A DNA stretch of 64,000 nucleotides from NCBI RefSeq assembly GCF_016106035.1, contig NZ_JADKPZ010000011.1, positions 28,056 to 92,055 of the forward strand, in the 5' to 3' direction. The position numbers and the translations under genes were made by a program. How positions within the stretch are numbered: position 1 is the first letter of the stretch; every line of letters starts with the position of its first letter. Positions 34,926-44,813 of the stretch are shown here, piece by piece. Source of the stretch: Arcobacter vandammei (GTDB lineage Bacteria; Campylobacterota; Campylobacteria; Campylobacterales; Arcobacteraceae). The notes beneath the pieces were generated by a model. That model saw nothing but the letters and a program-made list of their open reading frames with translations, was not told where the DNA came from and searched no databases.

Positions 34926-35216
34926 TTATTTTCCCATATAATCAGCTAATGCTTTAATATCAGCATCAGTTAATTTAGCTACTTGACCTTTCATTAAAGC
35001 TTTCATAGCTCCACCATAAGTTCCATCTTTATAACCATGTAAAGCTTTTTCAATATCAGCTTTTGCTAAGTTAGCTGGAACATAAGATTTACTTTGTGTA
35101 GTAACATTAATCTCACCTTTTACCCCGTGACATGCTTTACATGTAACATAAGATGCTGGTGCATCAGCAAATGCGAAACCTACTAGTGCAACTGTTGCTA
35201 AAACGATTTTTTTCAT
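34926..35216 (-). CDS. Periplasmic monoheme cytochrome c (c553-like)
   Basis: A 96-residue exported class I cytochrome. The signal peptide MKKIVLATVALVGFAFADA is followed by the heme motif CKACHG and, about 60 residues later, the axial Met in MKGQVAKLTDADIKALADYMGK. It would carry electrons from the bc1 complex to cbb3 oxidase or a peroxidase in the periplasm. An AGGAGAA box precedes the start. Its neighbours, ccoI and ccoS, serve the same branch. Confidence 0.92.
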   Translation of the reverse strand: MKKIVLATVALVGFAFADAPASYVTCKACHGVKGEINVTTQSKSYVPANLAKADIEKALHGYKDGTYGGAMKALMKGQVAKLTDADIKALADYMGK

Positions 35217-35380
35217 TGTATTCTCCTTTTAAAATTTAAGAGAAGAATTTTAGCCTTTTTTTCTTTTTTTAGGCTTAATATTTTTCTCTAATTATGCTAT
35301 TGCAATTAGAAGCTTTACTTATTAATGTATAATGATTGTGAATTATTATTGAACATTATATATTTAATATTTTATAGATA

Positions 35381-35392
35381 TTTAGCTACAAT
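35381..35392 (+). promoter_or_regulatory. Extended -10 promoter of the ABC-hemH unit
   Basis: TTTAGCTACAAT, -10 TACAAT at 35387-35392, about 80 bases before the ABC gene. The rest of the 250-base spacer is featureless AT-rich sequence. Confidence 0.45.
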
Positions 35393-35473
35393 CAAGAAAT
35401 ATTAGAATATCTAACATAAATAATAATTTTTACTATGAAAAAATATAAAATAGTTTTTATAAAATAAATAAGG

Positions 35474-36073
35474 ATGTATTTGGATACTTATGTTTTAGAA
35501 ATTAAAAATTTGAGTTTTGCTTATAATAAAAATAATCAAATATTTAATAAATTTGATTTAAGATTAAAAAAAGGTGAGTTAAAAACTATATTTGGTAAAA
35601 GTGGAAGTGGAAAAACTACACTTTTTGAGCTTATTTTAGGAAACATAAAAGCACAAAGTGGAGAGATAAAAAAAGGAAAAACTGCTATTATTTTTCAAGA
35701 CCCTTTTAGCTCATTTCACCCAACATATACAATCTATGAGCAAATTAAAGATGTGTTAAAAAGAGATTTTAAAGATGAACTAGATAGTATTTTGCCAAAA
35801 CTAAGCCTAGAAATAGAACTTTTATATAAAAAACCATTTGAACTAAGTGGTGGACAACTTCAAAGATGTTCAATTTTAAGAGCAATTTTACTAAAACCAG
35901 ATTTGCTTTTAGTAGATGAGCCAACATCAGCTTTGGACAATATAATAGCTTATGAAACTATGAAACTTCTTGTAGCTTTACTTGAAAATTGTGCCATATT
36001 ATTGGTAACTCATGATTTAGATTTAGCTTCTTGGTGTAGTGATGAAATTATAAGGTTGGAAAATGCAAAATAG
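35474..36073 (+). CDS. Solitary ABC transporter ATPase
   Basis: A 197-199-residue ABC ATPase: Walker A GKSGSGKTT near residue 40, Q loop IIFQDPFSSFHPTYTI, signature LSGGQLQR, Walker B LLLVDEPTSALD and H loop LLVTHDLDLA. The Q-loop sequence resembles oligopeptide/nickel-type ATPases (DppF/NikE). No permease or binding protein is nearby. The ATG at 35474 touches its AAGG box; TTG at 35480 has better spacing and may be the true start. It overlaps hemH by 11 bases, so a link to iron or heme supply is conceivable but unproven. Confidence 0.8.
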   Translation: MYLDTYVLEIKNLSFAYNKNNQIFNKFDLRLKKGELKTIFGKSGSGKTTLFELILGNIKAQSGEIKKGKTAIIFQDPFSSFHPTYTIYEQIKDVLKRDFKDELDSILPKLSLEIELLYKKPFELSGGQLQRCSILRAILLKPDLLLVDEPTSALDNIIAYETMKLLVALLENCAILLVTHDLDLASWCSDEIIRLENAK

Positions 36074-37004
36074 AAAAAAAGCTTTAGTGCTTTTAAATAT
36101 GGGTGGAGCTAGAGATAAAAATGAGTTAAAAATGTTTTTAACAAATATGTTTAATGATAAAAATATTTTAACAATTAAAAGTAATCTTTTAAGAAAATTA
36201 ATAGCCTATTTTATCACTACAAAAAGACTTGATGATGCTTGGAAGAATTATGAATATATTGGAAACCAATCTCCTATAAATCCTATTACAGAAAAGCTTG
36301 TAGATAAATGCAATATTGAACTAAAAGAGTATAAAACTTATCAAGTTATGCGATACACTCCACCTTTTGCACAAGATGTTATAAAAAATATTTTAGAAGA
36401 TGGAATGGAAGAAATTATCTTGCTTCCTCTTTATCCTCAATACTCAACAACTACAACAAAATCATCTGTTGAAGATTTTATAGATTTTTTACCATATAGT
36501 TTTGGAAATAATATAAGATATATTGAAACTTTTTATAAAAACGATAGTTTTAACTCTTGTATAGTAAATGAGATAGAAAAAACTCTTGCAAATAGTAAAG
36601 ATTTTAATCTAATTTTTTCAGCTCATGGACTTCCACAAAAAATAGTGGACAATGGCGATCCTTACGAGACTCAAATGATTGAACATGTAGAAATTTTAAG
36701 TAAAATGCTAGAACTTAAAGGACTAAAATTTAAATCTATAAATCTAGCATATCAATCAAAAGTAGGACCTTTAAAATGGCTAGAACCATCTTTAGATGAA
36801 AAATTAAAAGAGTTTAAAGAGCAAAAAGTATTGATTTATCCACTTGCATTTATAGTTGATAACTCTGAAACTGACTTTGAACTTGATATTGAGTATAGAC
36901 ATATTGCAAATGATTTAGGAGTTGCTGAATATAGAGTTTGTAAATGTGTAAATGATAGTGATGATTTTATTGAGGCTATAAAAGATATTTGTGAAATAAA
37001 ATAG
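36063..37004 (+). CDS. hemH: Ferrochelatase
   Basis: A 313-residue ferrochelatase, which inserts ferrous iron into protoporphyrin to make heme. Landmarks: LLNMGGARDKNEL at the start, YIGNQSPIN, LPLYPQYSTTTTKS and the catalytic His in IFSAHGLPQKIVDNGDPY, then QSKVGPLKWLEP. Length is normal for this phylum. It is co-transcribed with the ABC ATPase and ends at a strong terminator. Confidence 0.95.
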   Translation: MQNRKKALVLLNMGGARDKNELKMFLTNMFNDKNILTIKSNLLRKLIAYFITTKRLDDAWKNYEYIGNQSPINPITEKLVDKCNIELKEYKTYQVMRYTPPFAQDVIKNILEDGMEEIILLPLYPQYSTTTTKSSVEDFIDFLPYSFGNNIRYIETFYKNDSFNSCIVNEIEKTLANSKDFNLIFSAHGLPQKIVDNGDPYETQMIEHVEILSKMLELKGLKFKSINLAYQSKVGPLKWLEPSLDEKLKEFKEQKVLIYPLAFIVDNSETDFELDIEYRHIANDLGVAEYRVCKCVNDSDDFIEAIKDICEIK

Positions 37005-37008
37005 TGTT

Positions 37009-37038
37009 AAAACTAGAAAGCTAAAACTTTCTAGTTTT
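37009..37038. terminator. Convergent terminator between hemH and oorC
   Basis: AAAACTAGAAAG, loop CTAAAA, CTTTCTAGTTTT: a perfect 12-bp stem with T- and A-rich ends, usable in both directions. Confidence 0.8.
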
Positions 37039-37612
37039 AGCTTTCTTTTCTATTATCAGCCTTAGAAGCATATAAATAACCCAAATCATAGGCTTTATTG
37101 TTTAAATCGTGAAGTTTTGCAGGGATTTTTGAAAGCATTGTGCTTCTTAAAACCTCTTTTGGAATAGTTTCACCTGTAAAATAGTTTGCAATAGCAAGAG
37201 CTAAAATACTTTGAGTAATTACATTTCCAACTTCATCTTTTGCTATTGTAATAATTGGAATTTCAATAATATTCCATTTTTTTCTATCTTCTTCATTTGG
37301 ACGAACTAAATTTGGCTCAATTACTATGGTTGCTCCATCTTTTACACCTTTTTTAAACAAATCAAAAGATATTTGAGCAACTGAAAGCATAAAATCTATT
37401 TCCCCATCATTTGCATAAGGATAGATAATCTCTTCATCTTGTAAAGTAATATCAACAACAGTTGGACCACCCCTTACTTGGGAAGTATAAGTTGCAGTTT
37501 TTAGTCCATATCCACCATTATTTATTTTTGCAGCAGCAAAAATTTCACCAGCAAGAAGTACACCTTGACCTCCAACTCCTGTAAATCTCATTAAAGTTCG
37601 ATTTTGTGACAT
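37037..37612 (-). CDS. oorC: 2-oxoglutarate:acceptor oxidoreductase, gamma subunit
   Basis: A 191-residue gamma-domain protein (MRFTGVGGQGVLLAGEIFAAA, TATYTSQVRGGPTVVDITL). It is part of the four-subunit CoA-dependent 2-oxoglutarate oxidoreductase that replaces 2-oxoglutarate dehydrogenase in Campylobacterota, passing electrons to flavodoxin or ferredoxin. It is the last gene of the oorDABC operon, nine bases after oorB. Confidence 0.95.
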   Translation of the reverse strand: MSQNRTLMRFTGVGGQGVLLAGEIFAAAKINNGGYGLKTATYTSQVRGGPTVVDITLQDEEIIYPYANDGEIDFMLSVAQISFDLFKKGVKDGATIVIEPNLVRPNEEDRKKWNIIEIPIITIAKDEVGNVITQSILALAIANYFTGETIPKEVLRSTMLSKIPAKLHDLNNKAYDLGYLYASKADNRKES

Positions 37613-37621
37613 TTTTGCTCC

Positions 37622-38455
37622 TTAAATTTCTACCATAGTTTTGTTTTTGTGTGCTTCTTTTACTTTTTCGTAAGCTTCAGAATATTCAAGAGCTGTTTCA
37701 TCTTGTTTTAAAACACCAGTTGGGTATTTTCCTATCTTATCTTCAGGTTCTAGCATTTCAAACTTTGTTTTAGCAATACTTATTGAGTCTATCCACTCTA
37801 AATTTGCTGTTGCACTTGCCATTTTATTTTTTCTTCCTAAGTTTACATGACAATTTGAGAAAACTTCAAGATATGAAAACCCTTTATGTTCAAGAGCTTT
37901 TACCAAAGTTCTTTCTAGTTTTTTTGGATCAATCATAGTCTCACGTGCAACAAAAGAAGCACCTGCAGCATCAACTAATTTACAAGAGTCAAAAGTTGGA
38001 TCAATATTTCCTCTTTCCATCGTTGCTGTCCACATTCCTTTTGGAGTTGTAGGGCTTGTTTGAGAGTTTGTAAGACCATAGATGAAGTTGTTTATTAAAA
38101 TATATGTTAAATCAATATTTCTTCTAGCTGCGTGAATTGTATGATTTCCACCAATTGCAAGACCATCTCCATCTCCACCAACAACTATCACTTTTTTATC
38201 TGGATTTGCCATTTTTATACCAGTTGCATAAGCCAGTGTTCTTCCGTGTGTTGTGTGAACTGTGTTGCAGTTTATATAAGAAGAAAATCTTCCAGAACAG
38301 CCAATTCCAGAAACAACACAAACATCGTCCATATTCCAACCAAGTTTATCAATAGCACGAATAAGTGCTTTTAAAATAACTCCATCTCCACATCCCCAGC
38401 ACCAAAGTGTAGGCATTTTATCTGTTCTTAAATATTCATCATAGTTAAAAGCCAT
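37622..38455 (-). CDS. oorB: 2-oxoglutarate:acceptor oxidoreductase, beta (TPP) subunit
   Basis: A 277-residue thiamine-diphosphate subunit. CWGCGDG near the start and the TPP/Mg motif GGDGDGLAIGGNHTIHAARRNID, followed by NNFIYGLTNSQTSPTTP, are diagnostic. The conserved cysteines WCWGC and GIGCSGR probably help hold an iron-sulfur cluster. It sits one base after oorA. Confidence 0.95.
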   Translation of the reverse strand: MAFNYDEYLRTDKMPTLWCWGCGDGVILKALIRAIDKLGWNMDDVCVVSGIGCSGRFSSYINCNTVHTTHGRTLAYATGIKMANPDKKVIVVGGDGDGLAIGGNHTIHAARRNIDLTYILINNFIYGLTNSQTSPTTPKGMWTATMERGNIDPTFDSCKLVDAAGASFVARETMIDPKKLERTLVKALEHKGFSYLEVFSNCHVNLGRKNKMASATANLEWIDSISIAKTKFEMLEPEDKIGKYPTGVLKQDETALEYSEAYEKVKEAHKNKTMVEI

Positions 38456-38456
38456 C

Positions 38457-39593
38457 TTACATTCCTTTTACTTTTTCAATAATTTCAAGTGGGCTTAGTG
38501 GTCTTCCATTTGCTTTTAAAAGTGTTGTAAACTCTCTTCTTCCACTAACTCTTTCTATTTCACCTAAATATTGTCCCATATTAAGCTCTGCTACTAAAAT
38601 TTTATCAAACTTACTACAAAGCTCTTTTATTCTAATTTCTGGGCTTGGCCAAAGAGTTTTTGGTCTAAACATTCCAGCTTTTATTCCCTCTCGTCTAAGT
38701 CTATTTACAGCCTCTTTTGCTCCTAGTGATACTGAACCATAAGCAATGATTAAAATATCTGCATCTTCTAGCATATACTCTTCATTTAGTTCTAACTCAT
38801 CAGTATGATTTTCAACTTTTTTAAATAGCCTTTTCATCAAAGCATCACAAACAACACCATCTTCTGTTGGATGACCTGTTGGTCCGTGATGAAGTCCAGT
38901 AAAGTGGTATCTATACCCTTCAAACATAGGATTTAAAACAGCTGCTTCATCATCTTTTACACCATAAGGAAGATAATCTTTTTTATCTCCATCAAATCTT
39001 TTTCTATAAACTCTTTGGCTTTCTATTTCACTTATATCTGGTAAAGTAACTTTTCCAGCCATATGCCCAATTGTTTCATCAAGTAAAACAAAAACAGGTT
39101 GCATAAATCTATCTGCTAGATTAAAAGCTCTTACAACTTCTGTGTAACACTCTTGCAGATTTCCAGGAACAAGTGTAATAGATTTTACATCTCCATGAGT
39201 TGGATTTTTTGCTTGTAAAATATCACCTTGAGCAACTCTTGTAGGAAGTCCAGTAGATGGTCCTCCTCTCATAACATTTACAATAACCAAAGGAACTTCA
39301 GCAATATATCCAAGACCTAAATTTTCAGCTTTTAGCGAAATTCCAGGACCTGAACTTGCTGTCATTGCTCTTTTTCCACTCATAGCAGCTCCTAAAGCAG
39401 AGCAAATTCCAGAAATTTCATCTTCCATTTGCATACAAACTCCACCAATTGCAGGTAGTTTTGATGATAATGAGTGCATAATTTCACTCGATGGTGTTAT
39501 TGGATAGCCACCAAAAAAGTGGCATTTTGAATCAACAGCAGCTAAAGCTGCTAATTCATTTCCTGTTGATATTAACTCTATTGCCATAATCAA
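38457..39593 (-). CDS. oorA: 2-oxoglutarate:acceptor oxidoreductase, alpha subunit
   Basis: A 378-residue pyrimidine-domain subunit: GNELAALAAVDSKCHFFGGYPITPSSEIMH, then TASSGPGISLKAENLGLG and MRGGPSTGLPTRVAQGD, which bind substrate and the TPP pyrimidine ring. The start overlaps the oorD stop; an internal ATG two codons later is equally possible. Strictly microaerophilic members of the phylum use this oxygen-sensitive enzyme in the TCA cycle. Confidence 0.95.
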   Translation of the reverse strand: MIMAIELISTGNELAALAAVDSKCHFFGGYPITPSSEIMHSLSSKLPAIGGVCMQMEDEISGICSALGAAMSGKRAMTASSGPGISLKAENLGLGYIAEVPLVIVNVMRGGPSTGLPTRVAQGDILQAKNPTHGDVKSITLVPGNLQECYTEVVRAFNLADRFMQPVFVLLDETIGHMAGKVTLPDISEIESQRVYRKRFDGDKKDYLPYGVKDDEAAVLNPMFEGYRYHFTGLHHGPTGHPTEDGVVCDALMKRLFKKVENHTDELELNEEYMLEDADILIIAYGSVSLGAKEAVNRLRREGIKAGMFRPKTLWPSPEIRIKELCSKFDKILVAELNMGQYLGEIERVSGRREFTTLLKANGRPLSPLEIIEKVKGM

Positions 39594-39919
39594 ACCTTTT
39601 TATCTTCATCTAATATTTTATAAGAATTTTTTATAATTTTTTCTTGTCTTTGCTTAGCATCATCATTTAATTTTGCAAATTTAAACTCTTTTTTATCTGC
39701 TACGAAAATTGCAAAATCAGGACATGATAGTTCACAGTCATTACAACCAATACAGGCTTCAGGATGTACAACAGTAGCCATAGAACCTAAAGTTGAGTGA
39801 ATATCTTGTCTCATTCCTAATACTCCAGCAGGACAAACAGATACACATCTATCACATGCTTTACATCTACTCTCATCAACCCAAACAGGTGTATTTAAAG
39901 GAGCCTCAATATTTGACAT
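39590..39919 (-). CDS. oorD: 2-oxoglutarate:acceptor oxidoreductase, ferredoxin-like subunit
   Basis: A 109-residue protein with two [4Fe-4S] motifs, CKACDRCVSVCP and CIGCNDCELSCP. It passes electrons from the TPP subunit. It is the first gene of oorDABC, with an AAGGAAAA box before the ATG. Confidence 0.94.
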   Translation of the reverse strand: MSNIEAPLNTPVWVDESRCKACDRCVSVCPAGVLGMRQDIHSTLGSMATVVHPEACIGCNDCELSCPDFAIFVADKKEFKFAKLNDDAKQRQEKIIKNSYKILDEDKKV

Positions 39920-40022
39920 AATTTTCCTTTATTAAATATAATTAAAATTTATAAATTTTATAATTTATACTAGTAATAGTACAATACTTTTGCTTATTTT
40001 ATTAAAAGAAAACTATAAATAA

Positions 40023-40034
40023 TTTAGATATAAT
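40023..40034 (+). promoter_or_regulatory. Extended -10 promoter of the 40061 operon
   Basis: TTTAGATATAAT with a consensus -10 TATAAT at 40029-40034, leaving a leader of about 20 bases before the TTG start at 40061. Confidence 0.6.
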
Positions 40035-40060
40035 CCAAAGATTTTAATAAAGGAAAATTT

Positions 40061-40777
40061 TTGCTACTATATCAGCCTCAAAATGGTTATTGCTACAACA
40101 GTGACACACACTTTTTATTTAGATTTATTTGTAAAAATTTAGAAAAATATAAGAATATTCAAGGTGAAGTTTTAGATATTGGAAGTGGAAGTGGGATTTT
40201 AGGTTTGTTACTTGCAAAAAAGTTTGATAAATTGAATTTAAGTCAAATTGAGATACAAAAAAGCTTTCAATTTTTCTCAAAAAAGAATACAAGTGTAAAT
40301 AATCTTGTTTCAAAAATGTATGAAGGCTCTTTTTTAGAGTTTGAATTTGGAAATAAGTTTGATTTTTGTGTTTCTAATCCACCTTTTTATCATGGTGATG
40401 TTATAAAAAGTGAAAATGAAAATATAAAAATTGCAAGGTATAATGACTCTATGCCATTAAAAGAGTTTATAAAAAAAGCTTCAAAAGTTTTAAAAAATGG
40501 TGGAAAATTCTTTTTTTGCTATGATAGTAAACAGTTAGCGGAGATTATTTTATATTTAAAAGAGTTTAAATTTAATCTTGAAACTTTACAATTTGTTCAT
40601 CCAAAAGCTACAAAAGAGGCTAGTTTAGTAATGGTTTTTGCTAAAAAAGATTCAAAATCTCTTGTAAAAGTTTTTGAACCTTTGATAGCTTTTGATGAGT
40701 TTGGAGAGTTTACAAAAACAGTTCAAGATATTTATAATGAAGCAGGAACTCATAGTATAAAGGTTAGTTTTGAGTAG
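40061..40777 (+). CDS. tRNA1(Val) adenine-N6 methyltransferase-like (YfiC/TrmN6 family)
   Basis: A 238-residue SAM-dependent methyltransferase. The SAM loop VLDIGSGSGILGLLLA is near residue 42, and CVSNPPFYHGD carries the NPPF/Y motif of N6-adenine methyltransferases, as in E. coli YfiC, which modifies A37 of tRNA-Val. The start is TTG with AAAGGA at the right distance. The Val tRNA in this window (TAC) has an A at position 37 and could be a target. It overlaps the next gene by eight bases. Confidence 0.82.
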   Translation: MLLYQPQNGYCYNSDTHFLFRFICKNLEKYKNIQGEVLDIGSGSGILGLLLAKKFDKLNLSQIEIQKSFQFFSKKNTSVNNLVSKMYEGSFLEFEFGNKFDFCVSNPPFYHGDVIKSENENIKIARYNDSMPLKEFIKKASKVLKNGGKFFFCYDSKQLAEIILYLKEFKFNLETLQFVHPKATKEASLVMVFAKKDSKSLVKVFEPLIAFDEFGEFTKTVQDIYNEAGTHSIKVSFE

Positions 40778-41153
40778 TTTAATGAAAAAAGATGGGTATA
40801 ATTTCGCTTTTAATCCAAAAGCTTGTGAAAGTTGTGCTGGAAATTGCTGTATTGGTGAAAGTGGATATATTTGGATAAATAAACAAGAGATAAATGATTT
40901 AGCAAAATATTTAAATATTGGAGTTGAAGAGTTAAAAGAGAAATGCCTTTTTAAAGTAGGGTATAAATATAGTATAAAAGAGATAGAATTAGATAAAAAT
41001 AATTTTGCTTGTTGTTTTTTTAATTTAGCAAAAAAACAGTGTATGATTTATGAGGTAAGACCTACACAGTGTAGGACATTTCCTTTTTGGGATTATTTTA
41101 AGACAAATGAAAATGAGGTATATGAAGAATGCCCTGGAATAGAAAAAATTTAA
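40770..41153 (+). CDS. YkgJ-family cysteine-cluster protein
   Basis: A 127-residue protein with the UPF0153/YkgJ pattern of cysteines: CESCAGNCC near the N-terminus, CCFF in the middle and YEVRPTQCRTFPFW followed by ECPGI. These are thought to bind zinc or an iron-sulfur cluster; the function is unknown. It lies within a coupled run, overlapping both neighbours. Confidence 0.85.
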   Translation: MSSLMKKDGYNFAFNPKACESCAGNCCIGESGYIWINKQEINDLAKYLNIGVEELKEKCLFKVGYKYSIKEIELDKNNFACCFFNLAKKQCMIYEVRPTQCRTFPFWDYFKTNENEVYEECPGIEKI

Positions 41154-42433
41154 TTATTGTTTTTTTTGTAGCAATGTTTTTTACAGCATGTGCTACAAAA
41201 AATGTACAAGTAAAAGATGCTACAAATATAAAAAAATTTGATAAAGTTGAAGAGAAAGCTTTTGAATTGGAAGACTTTTATGTAATGTATGCTTTGGAAA
41301 TGGAGAATGAAAGAGTATATTATGAAGCAAGAGATGTATATTTTAAACTTTTTGAACATACAAATAAATATGAATATTTGGTAAACTCTATATCTTTGGC
41401 TACACAACTAAAAGATTATCTTTTTGTTGAAGCTGCAGTTGCAAAGTATTCAAAATCAAATATAAAAGAAGAAGAGATTTTGTTAAGGCTTTATAGTTTC
41501 GCACAATTAAAGTTAAATAAATTAGAAGATGCTACAAAAAATGCAGAAAAATTGGTACTTTTATATCCAAATGAGTTAAATTATGATGTTCTTGCAACAG
41601 TTTATTTAACTAAAAAAGAGTATCAAAAAGCTTATGATATTTTTTCAAAAGCTTTTAATATATCTTCAAATTCTGTAACATTAAGTACTCTTGCAAATTT
41701 AGAGTTTTTTCACCTAAATAGAAAAAATGATGCTGTGTCTAGGCTTGAAAATAGTCTAAAAAGATATGATTATGATTTTAATTTAGGAATACAATTAATA
41801 GCTTTTTACGAGATTTTAAAAGATGAGAATAAAATAGAGTATCTTTTAAAAGAGATGTTTTTCTATTATAAAAATAATGATTCACAACTTCAGCTTAATA
41901 ATACAAAAACTCTATTTTGGAAATATGTAGATAAAGGTCATATTATAGAGTTTTGGGAAAAAAATGGCGAAAGAGATGAAATCTTAGTTTCAAGTTATAG
42001 AGCCACAAATCAGCCAGAAAAAGCTGTTAAGTTATTAGAAGAACTCTATGAACAAAGTCATGATAAAGATATTTTGGCACAATTAGCTATTGTAGAGTTT
42101 GATATGGCAACAAATAAAAAAGAGGTTCTTTCTAGTGTTATAGAGAAATTAACTACAGTTTTAGAGAGTTCAAACAATCATATCTATCAAAACTTTTTAG
42201 CATATTTGCTCATAGATTATGATTTAGATTTAAACAAAGGGCTTTTATTGGTTGATAAAGCTTTAGAGCAAGACCCTGAAAATATAGCCTATTTGGATAC
42301 TTTAGCTTGGGGTGAATATAAAGCTAAAAATTGTAAAAAAGCTTATGAGATTATGAAAAAAGTTGTTGATATTACTGGGCTTGAAGATGAAGAGATAAGA
42401 CTGCATTGGGAAAAAATTAAGGAGTGTAAATGA
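41129..42433 (+). CDS. TPR-repeat lipoprotein
   Basis: A 434-residue protein with a lipoprotein signal ([16 protein letters not shown], lipobox FTAC with Cys near residue 21), then several tetratricopeptide-like helical pairs (for example [29 protein letters not shown] and a C-terminal [32 protein letters not shown]). It is probably anchored in the outer or inner membrane facing the periplasm, as a protein-interaction scaffold. It starts inside the YkgJ gene and its stop overlaps trpC. Confidence 0.85.
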   Translation: MPWNRKNLIIVFFVAMFFTACATKNVQVKDATNIKKFDKVEEKAFELEDFYVMYALEMENERVYYEARDVYFKLFEHTNKYEYLVNSISLATQLKDYLFVEAAVAKYSKSNIKEEEILLRLYSFAQLKLNKLEDATKNAEKLVLLYPNELNYDVLATVYLTKKEYQKAYDIFSKAFNISSNSVTLSTLANLEFFHLNRKNDAVSRLENSLKRYDYDFNLGIQLIAFYEILKDENKIEYLLKEMFFYYKNNDSQLQLNNTKTLFWKYVDKGHIIEFWEKNGERDEILVSSYRATNQPEKAVKLLEELYEQSHDKDILAQLAIVEFDMATNKKEVLSSVIEKLTTVLESSNNHIYQNFLAYLLIDYDLDLNKGLLLVDKALEQDPENIAYLDTLAWGEYKAKNCKKAYEIMKKVVDITGLEDEEIRLHWEKIKECK

Positions 42434-43221
42434 TATTAGATGAGATAAATAAAAGAACTTTAGAAGATGTAGAAAAAAGAAAAAAAGAGCTTCCACTTGA
42501 CTTATTAGGAAGAAGCTTATCTTCAAATCCATATATGCCAAGAGATGTAAAAAGTTATTTAAGAAGTACAAAAGATGAGCCAATTAGAATTATTGCTGAG
42601 GTTAAAAAAGCAAGTCCTAGTAAGGGAGTTATAAAAGAGAATTTTGATCCACTATTTATTGCAAGTGAATATAGCAAAAATGGTGCAAATGCAATCTCTG
42701 TTTTAACTGAACCTCACTATTTTCAAGGAAATTTGGACTATTTAACACAAATTAGAAGATATGTTCCAACTCCACTATTAAGAAAAGATTTTATACTTGA
42801 TAAGTATCAAATTATGGAAGCTTTAGTTTATGGGGCTGATTTTATTCTTTTAATTGCAAAATCTTTAAGTACAAAAGATTTAAAAGAGCTATATCTTTAT
42901 GCTAGACATTTAGGGCTTGAAGTTTTAGTTGAAATTCACGATAAAGAGGATTTAACAAAAGCTATAAAGAGTGGAGCAGATATAATAGGGATAAATCATA
43001 GAAATTTAGAGACTTTTGAGATGGATATGAGTTTGTGTGAAAAACTAATTCCACTTATTCCAAATAATAAGATTATTGTTGCAGAATCTGGTGTTAGTGA
43101 TGTTGAGATTATAAAAAATCTTCACGAAGTTGGAGCAGATGCATTTTTAATTGGGGAGCATTTTATGAGAGTTCCTAGTATTGAAGATGAGCTTAAAAGA
43201 TTTAAAAACTCTTTAAACTAA
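42430..43221 (+). CDS. trpC: Indole-3-glycerol phosphate synthase
   Basis: A 263-residue TIM-barrel enzyme of tryptophan synthesis that closes the indole ring from CdRP. Signature blocks: [13 protein letters not shown] (catalytic Lys), [38 protein letters not shown] and VAESGV. It is monofunctional, without a fused TrpF. It stands apart from other trp genes, in an operon with unrelated functions, as common in Campylobacterota. Confidence 0.95.
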   Translation: MILDEINKRTLEDVEKRKKELPLDLLGRSLSSNPYMPRDVKSYLRSTKDEPIRIIAEVKKASPSKGVIKENFDPLFIASEYSKNGANAISVLTEPHYFQGNLDYLTQIRRYVPTPLLRKDFILDKYQIMEALVYGADFILLIAKSLSTKDLKELYLYARHLGLEVLVEIHDKEDLTKAIKSGADIIGINHRNLETFEMDMSLCEKLIPLIPNNKIIVAESGVSDVEIIKNLHEVGADAFLIGEHFMRVPSIEDELKRFKNSLN

Positions 43222-43231
43222 AGGAGCAAAA

Positions 43232-43435
43232 ATGCCTGTAATAAATGTAAAAATGACAAAAGAAGATGGTGGAGCTACAAAAGAGCAAAAAGAGGAGTTA
43301 GCAAAAGGTATAACTGAACTTTTTTCTAAAATTTTCTCAAGACCAAGTAGTAATGCAGTTGTTTTAATAGAAGAGTTTGATACAGATAACTATTTTATAG
43401 GGGCTAAGTCTATTACAGAAATTAGGAAAAAATAG
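43232..43435 (+). CDS. 4-oxalocrotonate tautomerase-family protein
   Basis: A 67-residue tautomerase. Pro-2 after the initiator Met (MPVINVKMTKEDGG) becomes the catalytic N-terminal proline, and the protein has the usual length for a hexameric 4-OT-like enzyme. The substrate is unknown; H. pylori has a similar orphan. An AAGGAG box precedes the start 11 bases after trpC. Confidence 0.88.
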   Translation: MPVINVKMTKEDGGATKEQKEELAKGITELFSKIFSRPSSNAVVLIEEFDTDNYFIGAKSITEIRKK

Positions 43436-43440
43436 TTTAT

Positions 43441-43468
43441 ATTTTAGCTTGTAATTACAAGCTAAAAT
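43441..43468. terminator. Palindromic bidirectional terminator
   Basis: A perfect 28-base palindrome made of ATTTTAGCTTGTAA and its complement, between the converging tautomerase and diguanylate cyclase genes. Confidence 0.7.
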
Positions 43469-43473
43469 TAAAC

Positions 43474-44757
43474 TTATTCAAAAACGACAACAGTATTTCT
43501 ACCTTTTTCTTTTGCTTTATAAAGAGCAATATCTACATTTTTTAGAATAATTTCTTGTGAAATATCGCCTTTTACCTCTATTACTCCAAGACTAACTGTA
43601 ACTTGTGGCACTTTTTTAAAATCATAAGTTTCAATATCTCTTCTAATACGATTTGCAATAGAAATAGTTGCTTGAATAGTTGTATTTGGGAAAATAATCA
43701 TAAACTCTTCTCCTCCAAACCTAGCAAAAGTATCACCTTGTCTTAATTTATTATCTACAACTCTACATAATTCACTTAAAATATAATCTCCAACATCGTG
43801 ACCATAATTGTCATTTATCTTTTTAAAATGGTCAATATCAAACATAATAATGCAATACTTTTTCCCTTTTAATTTTTCAAGTTCATTGAAAAATGCAAAT
43901 CTATTATATATTTTTGTAAGATTGTCAATAGAGGCTATATTCTCCATTTTATTGAAATCTTCTTGTATTCTTTGTGTTCTTGTAAGAACTCTATTTTCTA
44001 TATCTTTGTGTAGATTTTCTAACTCTTCATCTTTTTTATCTATAGATTTATTTAGATTTTCAAAAGCAAAAAGTAATCTATTTGAGATATTCTTTGCTAA
44101 AAATATTGATACAATAATCATAAAACTCGCTAATGCAATAGAACCATTTAATCTAGTTTTATACTCTTTTTCTAAAATTGATTTTTGGTTCTGAGCAACT
44201 TTTTCTAAATCGCTAGGATAAAAACCACTTCCTATTATTAGGTCTGAATTTGGAATATTTTTTAAAAAAGATATTTTTGTGTCAAATCTAGTAGTTTTTG
44301 GATTTTGCCAAGTATATGTTATGAAATTTTCACTATTTTGCTTATCTACGATTTTTTCTGTAGCATCTTTGTAGTAGGCATTTTCAGAGTTTAATAAATT
44401 TCTTCCTTCTAATTCTGGAATAAAGCTATGAAGTATTACTTTTCCGCTATTATCAAAAATAAAAAAATAGTCATTCATCTTTTTATTTATATTTTTGAAT
44501 AGGTCAAAAATTATATTTTCATCTATTTTATTTCCTATTTTTGAAGCATTATATTCTAAAATTTCAATTGCTATTTTAGAGTTTTTTTCTAGTAATTTTT
44601 TTTCATTTTCAATTAAATAACTAGAAACAGTATTGTAATTTTCATCAAAACTCTTTTTGAAATTCAAAGCTTCCAATGTAAATATTATAAGCACAATCAA
44701 TGGAAGTACCACAATAGGTGAATACTTTATAATCTTAATTAATTGTTTTTCAGTCAT
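43474..44757 (-). CDS. Cache-domain diguanylate cyclase
   Basis: A 427-residue membrane enzyme making cyclic di-GMP. Helix 1 is at about residues 12-30, a periplasmic single Cache domain (YFFIFDNSGKVILHS ... DLIIGSGFYPSDLE) extends to about 190, helix 2 is at about 205-222, then a coiled coil and a GGDEF domain with RFGGEEFMI. The active GGEEF is intact and the family metal residue is kept in MFDIDHFKKIND. The Cache type matches that of the kinase at 12599-14182. It is monocistronic. Confidence 0.92.
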   Translation of the reverse strand: MTEKQLIKIIKYSPIVVLPLIVLIIFTLEALNFKKSFDENYNTVSSYLIENEKKLLEKNSKIAIEILEYNASKIGNKIDENIIFDLFKNINKKMNDYFFIFDNSGKVILHSFIPELEGRNLLNSENAYYKDATEKIVDKQNSENFITYTWQNPKTTRFDTKISFLKNIPNSDLIIGSGFYPSDLEKVAQNQKSILEKEYKTRLNGSIALASFMIIVSIFLAKNISNRLLFAFENLNKSIDKKDEELENLHKDIENRVLTRTQRIQEDFNKMENIASIDNLTKIYNRFAFFNELEKLKGKKYCIIMFDIDHFKKINDNYGHDVGDYILSELCRVVDNKLRQGDTFARFGGEEFMIIFPNTTIQATISIANRIRRDIETYDFKKVPQVTVSLGVIEVKGDISQEIILKNVDIALYKAKEKGRNTVVVFE

Positions 44758-44813
44758 AATTTTCCCCTTTTTGTGAAAAAAACAATTCTAATTTATAATT
44801 ATTATTTTTTATA

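Noticed and set aside
35217..35473. Search for a small gene between cytochrome c and the ABC ATPase.
   Set aside because: No frame with a ribosome site; only the -10-like element at 35381-35392 is supported.
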